From: Planctomycetota bacterium
Lineage (GTDB): Bacteria; Planctomycetota; UBA8742; SKZP01
Direction: 5' to 3'
NCBI GenBank assembly: GCA_007127275.1
Contig: SKZP01000501.1
Span: forward strand, 1 to 7,308
DNA length: 7,308 nucleotides
Below are positions 1 through 7,200 of this stretch, piece after piece. The translations under genes were made by a program, and so were the position numbers. How positions within the stretch are numbered: the stretch's first letter is position 1; the number at the start of each line of letters is the position of its first letter. A model generated the notes under the pieces. It was not told the origin of the DNA, ran no database searches, and saw nothing but the letters and a program-made list of their open reading frames with translations.

Positions 1-140
1 GGCGCGAGGTGCCCCCCGGTGCCGCCGCCGGCAAAGGCCAGTCGCAACTGCTGCGGCTCCGCGGTCGCAGAGGACGTTGAAGACGTCGGCGTGCTCGTCC
101 GGTGAGGTCGAAGGTGCGAGACCAGTTGGCCAATGAACAT
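1..140 (-). CDS. murG: MurG N-terminal fragment (lipid II-forming GlcNAc transferase), cut by the window edge
   Basis: Only the first 46 codons plus two bases are present; the gene continues past the left edge. Residues 32-46 read LRLAFAGGGTGGHLA and the next codon begins CC, which fits proline. The Gly-rich GGGTGGH loop after a short hydrophobic strand is the N-terminal signature of MurG. MurG transfers GlcNAc from UDP-GlcNAc to undecaprenyl-pyrophosphoryl-MurNAc-pentapeptide at the inner face of the cytoplasmic membrane, completing lipid II. The conserved histidine of that loop is H44 here. The start is ATG at 140-138, chosen because AAGGAG lies six bases upstream (152-147). This gives about 31 residues of Ser/Thr/Pro-rich sequence before the first strand, longer than usual; a TTG at codon 32 would give the usual length but has a poorer ribosome site. 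MurG is usually next to ftsW and murC, but here nothing on the same strand precedes it within the window. Another GT-B glycosyltransferase is possible but less likely. Confidence 0.83.
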   Translation of the reverse strand, partial: MFIGQLVSHLRPHRTSTPTSSTSSATAEPQQLRLAFAGGGTGGHLA

Positions 141-146
141 GGCGGG

Positions 147-152
147 CTCCTT
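147..152 (-). promoter_or_regulatory. Shine-Dalgarno site of murG
   Basis: Read on the minus strand this is AAGGAG, inside the longer match AAAAGGAG, with six bases (CCCGCC) before the ATG at 140-138. It is the strongest ribosome binding site in the window. It fixes the murG start upstream of the Ser/Thr-rich extension rather than at the internal TTG. Confidence 0.75.
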
Positions 153-194
153 TTCCAGCGAAGTGCGGGCGTATCTGCGAGAGATCCTTCCAGC

Positions 195-285
195 GGGCAT
201 GCCCCGCATGCCGTAATCATGCCGAGGTGCGCCAGCGCGCGGGGTGCGGCGTGAATGCCGTCGCCATCACGGCATTCGGGCATTC
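195..285. repeat. Palindrome and heptamer cluster
   Basis: Several short symmetric elements are packed together. GGGCATGCCC at 195-204 is a perfect 10-base palindrome. GCATGCC occurs at 197-203 and 206-212, with a variant TCATGCC at 217-223. GAATGCCGT at 253-261 pairs perfectly with ACGGCATTC at 269-277 across a 7-base loop. The heptamer GGCATTC recurs directly at 279-285. Such GAATGCC-type palindromes could be a dispersed intergenic repeat, operator half-sites or a structured leader RNA. No T-run follows the hairpin on either strand, so a standard intrinsic terminator is unlikely. Confidence 0.5.
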
Positions 286-414
286 CCCCCGGTGGAAAGT
301 ATCGGCACGGGTTTCCCCGTTCTTGACCGCCGCAGAGGTAGGTGACGCGAGCGGTCCGTCCGAGTGCAACCGCCGCTCGCCAACGAGGCAGCTGCGCCCC
401 CCCTTGTTCCAGCG

Positions 415-444
415 TTGACTGATTTCACGGGGAACTGCTACGGT
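415..444 (+). promoter_or_regulatory. Possible sigma70-like promoter for the kinase gene
   Basis: TTGACT at 415-420 matches five of six bases of the -35 consensus. TACGGT at 439-444, after an 18-base spacer, keeps the first, second and last bases of TATAAT. Transcription would start about 160 bases before the kinase ATG, leaving a long leader. The -10 match is poor, and such matches arise by chance, so this is only the best candidate seen. Confidence 0.25.
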
Positions 445-602
445 TGAATTGCCGCGCTTGCACATCCAAACCGTGGACCTGTGCAGCAACGTTCAAGCTC
501 ACCGGAAGGCTCCAGGATCCCAGCAATTGGGTTGCCGTCCGGTCGAACGCATGAAACGGAACTGCGCCCACCTCATATCCGACTGTGAATTCAAGTAGGT
601 AC

Positions 603-607
603 GGGAG
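603..607 (+). promoter_or_regulatory. Shine-Dalgarno site deciding the kinase start
   Basis: GGGAG lies seven bases before the ATG at 615. No comparable purine run precedes the in-frame GTG at 585, so the ATG is the better start and the protein loses ten residues from the longest frame. A further in-frame ATG at 624 is also possible. Confidence 0.6.
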
Positions 608-614
608 CGCTAGT

Positions 615-3600
615 ATGTCGGACATGTCGAAGGAAGGTAGTTTCGTTCGCACTCCTGGCAAGGGCGGCAAGCGAGTAGCCCCAAAGGTACCCGGCGCACC
701 GGAAACCGGGGACCTGACGCGCTCGGAGACGGAGCTCGGGCCACCACGCTTCGGGGACAGCGGCGGATCCTCTTCGCAGCCGGGCGTCGAGGGGATGGGC
801 AACGCGCCGATTCTCGACGGGCTCGACCGCCGCTACGAGATGGGCCGTGTCCTCGGCCAAGGCGGGATGGGTCGTGTGCAGGTTGTCTTCGACAAGAGCT
901 TGCGGCGCGAGGTGGCCTACAAGGTGGTGCTGAGCCACAAGGCGAAGCCGGCGACGCTGTCGCGGTTCATCCACGAAGGCCAGGTCACAAGCCAGCTCGA
1001 GCACCCGAATATCGTTCCAATCTATGAAATCGGCCGGACCGAAGCGGGCGATCCGTACTTCACGATGAAGAAGGTGCGCGGCCAGACGCTCAAAGAACGG
1101 CTTGCCGCGGCGCGCGAGGCGGTGGAGCAGGGCGTCGATCCGGAGACGGTGTTTCCGTTACACGAACGGCTCGAGGTGATGCGCCGGGTGCTCGACGCGC
1201 TGGGCTATGCCCACGACCGCCGGGTGATCCACTGCGACCTGAAGCCCGAGAACATCATGGTCGGGCGCCACGGCGAAGTGCTGGTGATGGACTGGGGGCT
1301 TGCGCGGCTGCTGGATGCGCCCCCGGAGGAGTCGGGCTCGGACCCGCAAGACGCAAGCGTCACGCTGATCTCCTCGGACCGCGCCGAGAGCAACAGCCAC
1401 CGCACCGCCGAGGGCTCGGTGATGGGCACCCCGGCATACATGAGCCCCGAGCAAGCGCGGGGAGAACTCGGCGCGCTATGCGCGCAGTCGGACCTGTTCG
1501 CCGCCGGCTGTGTGCTGTACGAGCTGTTGACGCTCGCCCCGCCGTACCGGGCGCCGACGCCGCTTTCTACCGTGCAGCAGGCGTTGATCGTCGACTACGA
1601 CCCGGTGCTCGCCAAGGCGAAGGAAACGCTCGGTCGTTTCGCCCACAACGTGCCGCGCGACCTCGCGGCGATCACCGAGAAGGCGATGCAAGCCAAGGTG
1701 CGCAAGCGCTACGAGTCGGCCGCGCAAATGCGAGGCGACATCGACGCCTGGGCGCAAGCGCGGCCGGTGAGCGCGCGCAAGGCGGGACTCTTCGAGCGTG
1801 CCGTGCGCTACTCGCGCCGCAACCCGACGTTGACGTTGAGTACGAGCGTCGCCGCCGTGTTCGTTCTCGTGCTCGGGCTCGTGCTGTCGCAGATGTATGC
1901 GTTGCAGCAATCGGCGCTGTTGACCGAGGCGGAACTCGAGGCCAGCGAGGCGCAACGCAAGGCCAGCGACGCGGAGGCGGAGCGGGCACACTACGAAAAG
2001 GCGCTGGCCGCCGAGCGCGCCGAGCACGAGGCGGCGCGGGCCGAGCGCGAAGCGGCGCGGGCCGAGGAGGCCGAGCAGGTCGCCGAGGATGTGCGGGACC
2101 ACCTTTCGCTGCGCGCCCAGAACCGCATCAACGAGTTCGAGCAGCGCAGGAACAAGGCGATCGAGGCCGGCATTCCGAGCTGGGAGATGGGCAACCATTT
2201 CGAGGCGAGCGAGATTGAGCGATTTTATCGCGCCTTCGAAGAGCTGTTCGAGGTGTACGAGCTGCTCGGCATGGAGCCGAAAGCGGAGCATCACTCGGCC
2301 CGCGGCTGGATTCGCTCCGAAATCGGTGACGACGAGGGAGCGATTCGCGATTATGACACGGCGATCGAGCTTGAGTCGGACGACCCCTACTACTACAACC
2401 TGCGCGCCAGCGCCTACCGCGAACTCGGCGACTACGAGGCCTCGCTTGCCGACTACAACCGCGCCCTGGAACTCTCCCCCGAAACCCCTTATTTCCTCAA
2501 TGGACGCGCCTCCACCAAGTCCCGCCTCGGCGACCACGACGCAGCGTTCGAGGACTACTCGGAAGCGATCCGCGTCGATCCGGAATACTCCGCCGCCTAC
2601 CGCAATCGTGGCTCGCTGCGCCATCGAATGGGCGACTACGAAGGGGCGCTCGAGGACCTGGGCGAGGCAATCCGGATCAATCCAAACTATGCTGCCGCTT
2701 ACTGGGCCCGCGGGATGATCGAGGCGGCCGAGGAGAATCTCGTGGCCGCCCTGGAGGACTTCGAGGAGGCGATACGCATCAACCCGTCGTTCGCCAGTGC
2801 CTACGTCGCCCGCGGCGATGTACTCGAGCGCATGGGCGAAATCGACAAGGCCCGCGAGGACTACAATCGCGCAATCGACATCGACCCGCAACACGCCCTT
2901 CCCTACTTCCTCCGGGGCAGGATCAATTGGGCGCACGCCGACGAGTATGAACGAGCGATCGAGGATTTGACCCGAGCGATCGAGCTCTCCGACGACGACT
3001 ACTTGATGAGCGCCGCTCACACGGGACTCGCCGAGTCGAAGGTGAGACTGGGGCGCTTCGACGCGGCGATTGCCGACTACGACGAGGTACTGGAGCGAGC
3101 CTCCAATCCGCTCATCTTCGAACGTCGCGCCCACGCCAGGTTGCAAATCGGCGACGTGGACGGAGCGAAGGAGGACTACGAAAGCGCCGTGACCATGGCA
3201 CCGAATAACCCGAGGCCTTTGCAACGACGCGCCCGGGATCGCCTCTACTACTTCGGTGAAGTCGAACAGGCGCTCGAGGACTTCGAACGCCTGCTCGCCT
3301 CGCGCCCGAGCGCGTACCACTTGTACAACCGTGCCGTCGCCCAGCGCCGCCTCGGGCGGTATTCCGCGGCGCTCGACGATCTTTCGGAAGTGATTCGGAT
3401 CGATTCCAGCGACGCCTTTGCCCATAGGGTACGAGGGCGGGTGCACCGCACGCTCGGAAAAGAGGAGGAAATGAACGCCGACGTGGCGGAGGCGCTGCGG
3501 CTCTTCAACGAACGAATCGAGGGCGGCTCGAAAAACACCTCGAACTTCAACGGCCGCGCCAGCGTGCACCTGATGCGCGGCGACTACGAGGCAGCGATTC

Positions 3601-4019
3601 GCGATACCGAGCGAGCCGCCGAGCTCACGGTGTCGAATCTTTCGAAGTCGCACTCGTATACCATGCGCGGCAGCGCCTACGCCGGGCTTGGCGACGACGA
3701 GGCCGCAATGGCGGCGTTTGCGCAGGCGCTCGAGGTTGCCCCCTTCGACTATGACGTCTTCCTCGAACGGGGCAAGGTGCACGCCGATCGTGGCCGCTAC
3801 GCCGAGGCGATCTCCGACTTCACGACCACGCTCATCCACGCCCCCGGCTTATTCGAGGCGCGCCTGCGCCGCGCCGAGGCACAACTTGAACGCAACGAAG
3901 TCGCCGCCGCCATCGCCGATCTCCAGCACGCCTACGACCAACTCGAGGGGGACGAGGCGCAGCGCGAGCGAATCGCCGAGCAACTGCGCGAGCTCGGCGC
4001 AAACGTCGACGACGAATAG
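615..4019 (+). CDS. Membrane Ser/Thr protein kinase with coiled coil and about 16 TPR repeats
   Basis: From the ATG at 615 the protein has 1134 residues. Residues 1-70 are polar and probably disordered. A Hanks-type kinase domain covers about 74-380: glycine loop GQGGMG (81-86), VAYK lysine K103, catalytic loop HCDLKPEN with D208, DWG metal-binding D226, and SPE in the APE position ending at E279. All catalytic residues are present. The HRD arginine is cysteine, so this is a non-RD kinase. A basic stretch (RYSRRNP) precedes one hydrophobic helix at about 407-428. Next comes an Ala/Glu/Arg-rich coiled coil (about 435-510), then about 16 TPR units from 559 to 1112, many with GDYE..L.DY..A....P spacing. 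The basic flank suggests a cytoplasmic kinase, which would put the coiled coil and TPRs outside the membrane. TPRs usually bind proteins; the ligand is unknown. Kinase-TPR fusions are common in Planctomycetota and Myxococcota. Likely monocistronic, divergent from murG and convergent with the RNase gene. The kinase assignment is firm; substrates cannot be inferred. Confidence 0.95.
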   Translation: MSDMSKEGSFVRTPGKGGKRVAPKVPGAPETGDLTRSETELGPPRFGDSGGSSSQPGVEGMGNAPILDGLDRRYEMGRVLGQGGMGRVQVVFDKSLRREVAYKVVLSHKAKPATLSRFIHEGQVTSQLEHPNIVPIYEIGRTEAGDPYFTMKKVRGQTLKERLAAAREAVEQGVDPETVFPLHERLEVMRRVLDALGYAHDRRVIHCDLKPENIMVGRHGEVLVMDWGLARLLDAPPEESGSDPQDASVTLISSDRAESNSHRTAEGSVMGTPAYMSPEQARGELGALCAQSDLFAAGCVLYELLTLAPPYRAPTPLSTVQQALIVDYDPVLAKAKETLGRFAHNVPRDLAAITEKAMQAKVRKRYESAAQMRGDIDAWAQARPVSARKAGLFERAVRYSRRNPTLTLSTSVAAVFVLVLGLVLSQMYALQQSALLTEAELEASEAQRKASDAEAERAHYEKALAAERAEHEAARAEREAARAEEAEQVAEDVRDHLSLRAQNRINEFEQRRNKAIEAGIPSWEMGNHFEASEIERFYRAFEELFEVYELLGMEPKAEHHSARGWIRSEIGDDEGAIRDYDTAIELESDDPYYYNLRASAYRELGDYEASLADYNRALELSPETPYFLNGRASTKSRLGDHDAAFEDYSEAIRVDPEYSAAYRNRGSLRHRMGDYEGALEDLGEAIRINPNYAAAYWARGMIEAAEENLVAALEDFEEAIRINPSFASAYVARGDVLERMGEIDKAREDYNRAIDIDPQHALPYFLRGRINWAHADEYERAIEDLTRAIELSDDDYLMSAAHTGLAESKVRLGRFDAAIADYDEVLERASNPLIFERRAHARLQIGDVDGAKEDYESAVTMAPNNPRPLQRRARDRLYYFGEVEQALEDFERLLASRPSAYHLYNRAVAQRRLGRYSAALDDLSEVIRIDSSDAFAHRVRGRVHRTLGKEEEMNADVAEALRLFNERIEGGSKNTSNFNGRASVHLMRGDYEAAIRDTERAAELTVSNLSKSHSYTMRGSAYAGLGDDEAAMAAFAQALEVAPFDYDVFLERGKVHADRGRYAEAISDFTTTLIHAPGLFEARLRRAEAQLERNEVAAAIADLQHAYDQLEGDEAQRERIAEQLRELGANVDDE

Positions 4020-4130
4020 GACGCATCGAGGTTCGCACGACACCAATTGCGTGAGTCACCGCGCCAACGTGCGAATCCGCGCGGCTGCGCCGACGAGTCG
4101 CGGCGAGGACTGGCAACGTATAGCCCCAAG

Positions 4131-4228
4131 CCCACGGGCTGCGGCCCGTGGGTCGGGGGCGCAACAGGATCCGACCCACGGGCTTCGCGCGAAACCCGTG
4201 GGCGTTGCCCGCGGCGTGCGACCCACGG
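4131..4228. repeat. Five-arm alternating inverted repeat between convergent genes
   Basis: One sequence alternates in orientation five times. CCCACGGGC (4131-4139) pairs with GCCCGTGGG (4144-4152) across a 4-base loop. GCCCGTGGGTCGG (4144-4156) also pairs perfectly over 13 bases with CCGACCCACGGGC (4171-4183). CCCACGGG (4175-4182) pairs with CCCGTGGG (4195-4202), with TTCGCGCGAA inside. CGACCCACGG returns at 4219-4228. Neighbouring hairpins share arms and exclude each other. The array lies between the stop codons of the kinase and RNase genes, where a bidirectional terminator or mRNA 3'-end stabiliser would be expected. No T-run follows on either strand, so it is not a canonical intrinsic terminator. 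A REP-like dispersed palindrome is the main alternative. Confidence 0.7.
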
Positions 4229-4247
4229 ATTTCATGGTGGCCGTCTA

Positions 4248-7200
4248 CTAGACGCGGTGGGTGTGGCCGCGGGCCGTGTCGTAGCTTACGCTGATCTCGT
4301 GGACGCTCAGGCTCGGTGAGCCGTTGAGGATCACTTGCTTGCCGGTGCTCGCTTCGAGGGCATGCACTTCGGCGCGGGTTTCGTTCTGCAGGTGCTGGAT
4401 CACGCTCAACGGCCCGGTGACGGTGACGCGCACCGAGTCGGACTTGCTCAAGGCGACCTTGATCTTGCGCATGATCAGCAGCGTCTGCGACGGCAGGCTC
4501 TTGATGTAGCCGGTGCCGTTGCAGTGCGGGCAGGTGTCGTAGGAGGTGACCTTGTGGCTCTCCTTGAGGCGCTGCCGGGTCATCTCGATCAGCCCGAGCG
4601 GGCTCATCCGGCAGACCTTGGTCTTTGCCTTGTCGTACTTGAGGTGCTCGCGCATCGCGTCTTCGATCTTGCGGCGATTCGCGAAGTCGCGCATGTCGAT
4701 GAAGTCGTTGATGATCAGGCCACCGAGGTCGCGCAGCCGCAATTGCCGGCAGATCTCTTCGGCCGCCTCGAGGTTGATCTTCAGCGCGGTCTGCTCGGAG
4801 TCCTTCTCCGAGGTGAAGCGGCCGGAGTTGACGTCGATGGAGACGAGCGCCTCCGTTTGCTCGATGATCAGGAAGCCGCCCGAGCGCAGTGGCACGCGGC
4901 TGTCGAAGAGCTTCTCGATTTCCCGCTCGATGCCGTAGCGGTAAAAGAGTGGCATGTCGTCGTCGTAGTGCACGACGCGGTCGACGTAGCTCGGCTCGAA
5001 GGCGTGCATGAAGTCGACGATCTCGCGGTAGGAGGCCTCGTCGTCAATGACAATTTCGCCGACTTCCGGGGAGAAGCTGTCGCGGATGGTGCGGATCATC
5101 AGGTCGCTTTCCTCGAAGACGAGCCCGGGCGGCTTCGTGTCCTCGATCCGCTTGAGGATCACCTTCCAGAGCTTGAGCAGGTAGTCGAGGTCGCGACCGA
5201 GGTCCTCCTTCGAGTGCCCCGCGGCGGCAGTGCGGGCGATAAAGCCCATCCCCTCGGGGACGTCGAGCTCGGCGACGGCGCGCTTGAGTTGGCGGCGCAC
5301 GCGCTCATCCTCGATCTTGCGGCTCACGCCGCGCTTGTCGAGGTTCGGCATCAACACGAGAAAGCGCCCCGGAATGCTCAGGTACGTCGAAAGCGACGGG
5401 CCCTTGTTGCCAATCTGTGACTTGGTCACCTGGACCAGCACCTCTTGGCCCTTCTTCAACAGGTCCTGAATGCGCGGCGACTCGTCGGTTTGCTTGGTGC
5501 GCTCGCGCACGACGTATTGGCCGTCGTACTCGCCGAGCTGCTTGCCTTGGCCGCCGCCTTGCTTCCAGCGTTCCCCGTAGATGGGCAGCACGTCGCTGAT
5601 GTGCAGAAAGCCGTTCTTGTGCAGGCCAATGTCGACGAAGGCGGCCTGGATGCCCGGCTCGACGTTTTGCACCACTCCTTTGAAGATGTTGCCGACGCCG
5701 CCGATCACGTCGGAATCCGGTCGCTCGATGTTGTAGTCGATCAACTCGGAGCCCTCGACGAGCGCGATGCGGATCTCGTCCGACTCGGTCGCGTTGATCA
5801 GCATCTTTTGCTTGCCGGTGGCAGGCTCGGCGTCTCGGCCGCGGTCCCGCCCTCGGCGTGCGCCCCGCTCGTGTTTCTCGGCCGTTTCCTTGCCGGCGTC
5901 ACGCTCGTCGGTGATCCGTTCGGTGCGGCTGCGACGACCGCGGCGGTGGCGGCCACCGCGACGGCGCGAGGTCGACGATGCCTCATCCTCGTCGGTCTCG
6001 GGCGAGGCCACGCTGTCTTGCTCCTCGTACTCTTCCGTGGCGCTGCCGGTGCCTTGCGTTTGCTCCTTCTCGCCTCCACGGCGGCGACGGCTGCGGGAAC
6101 GGCGACCGCGACGCCGCCGGGGCCGGTCGTCTTGCCCCTCCTCGTCCTCGTCCGCCTCGTCTTCACGTTCGGCGGCCCGAGCTTTCTGCGGCTGCGCCTC
6201 TTCCTCCTCGTCGTAGGCGCCCTCTTCCTCCTCGTCCCAGCCGGCCTCCTCATCCCCCTCGGTGACAGGTTCTTCGAAGACCTCTTCGCTGCGACGGCCT
6301 CGGCCACCCCGGCGGCGCCGGCGCGGTCCGGCGGACTCGTCCTCGTCGTCGAGCGAGATCTTGCCGGCTTGCACGTCACGGTAACGCGCCCGGCGGCGGT
6401 CGGTCTCGACGTCGTAAGCGCTCGGCACGCCGTAGCGGTTGATTGCCTCGCCGCCACCTCGCTCGACCGCCGGCGCGACTTCATTGGTCGCGGCGGCCTG
6501 AGGTGTTTCGGCATGAGGTGCCTCAACGGCAGGCTGCGCCTCGGCTTCCGGTTCCGGTTGTTCCGCCTTACGAGCGAGCGCCACCTTGGAGACGCGACCG
6601 CGGCGACGCCTCGGCGCCTCCGAGGCCGCATCCGAGGAAGTCGACGCGGACGCACTTGCCTCGGCGGAATCACTCGCCGCACCGTCGCTTCCGCTGCCGC
6701 TGTCGCTCGGCGGGTCGTCGCCCGCACCACTTTCGCCGGGCACGTTGACAGCCTCGTCTTGCTGCGCCTCGGCGGAACTTCCCGTCTCTGCGCCGGCCAC
6801 TTCCTCGCTCGCCGCGGACTTTGCCTTGGCCCGAGCGCGGCTTGCCGACTTCTTCTTCTTGCTCGCCTTTTTCCCACCAGCGGGCGTCGCCGCCTCGGCC
6901 GCGCGTTCCCCGGCACCATCCCCGGAGGCCTTTTCTTCCTCGGCGGCTCCGTCGGCTTCCGTGACGTCGGCTTCCGTGACGTCGGCTTCCGTGACGTCGG
7001 CTTCCGTGACGTCGCCTGCCTCGGCGTCGTTCGCGTCGTCGGACTTACGATTACGGCCCAACGACTTCTTCTTTTTCTTCGCCTTCGCCTTGCTGGCGCC
7101 AGCCGCGCTCTTGCTGCTTGCCGAAGCTTTCTTGCGACCGCCAGAGGTGCTCTTGCCGGACTTGGTCGCGGCAGTACCGTAGGGTTCCTCGCCGTTGCTT

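Larger units (their letters stand above)
141..614. other. Divergent intergenic region between murG and the kinase gene
   Basis: These 474 bases carry no gene I can support. They must hold the kinase promoter, and those of murG unless it is transcribed otherwise. The left part (about 195-285) is a cluster of palindromes and repeated heptamers. The middle (about 290-410) shows nothing I can name. A weak sigma70-like pair lies at 415-444. Close to the kinase start are a 15-codon open frame (551-598, MKRNCAHLISDCEFK) and an in-frame GTG (585) upstream of the preferred ATG. A 90-codon minus-strand frame across 217-489 starts at TTG, has no recognisable motif and is not called. Confidence 0.6.

Noticed and set aside
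227..418. 63-codon plus-strand frame in the same region
   Set aside because: GTG start without a ribosome site, no recognisable motif, overlaps the palindromes and the opposite frame.
217..489. 90-codon minus-strand frame in the divergent intergenic region
   Set aside because: TTG start, only a partial ribosome site, no motif, and it runs through the palindrome cluster. It may be a spurious frame over a repeat; not enough to call a gene.
425..802. 125-codon minus-strand frame across the kinase start
   Set aside because: It overlaps the kinase promoter region, ribosome site and N-terminus, and has no domain signature.
1476..3839. 787-codon open frame on the minus strand opposite the kinase
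   Set aside because: It is the GC-rich shadow of the TPR-encoding strand. Its translation is Arg/Val/His-rich without any recognisable domain, while the plus frame shows kinase motifs and regular TPRs throughout.
4131..4202. Standard intrinsic terminator
   Set aside because: The hairpins are strong but no run of T follows them on either strand, so only a repeat/hairpin element is reported.
4131..4228. CRISPR array
   Set aside because: The repeated units are 8-13 bases, alternate in orientation and lack regular spacers.
4335..5420. 361-codon plus-strand frame opposite the RNase core
   Set aside because: It lies wholly over the most conserved part of the RNase and has a repetitive Val/Asp/Leu/Ala composition typical of antisense shadows.
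5798..6919. 373-codon minus-strand frame within the RNase N-terminal region
   Set aside because: It is a different reading frame of the same low-complexity sequence, giving an Arg/Pro/Ala-rich product. The frame that continues into the S1 and catalytic domains is the real one.
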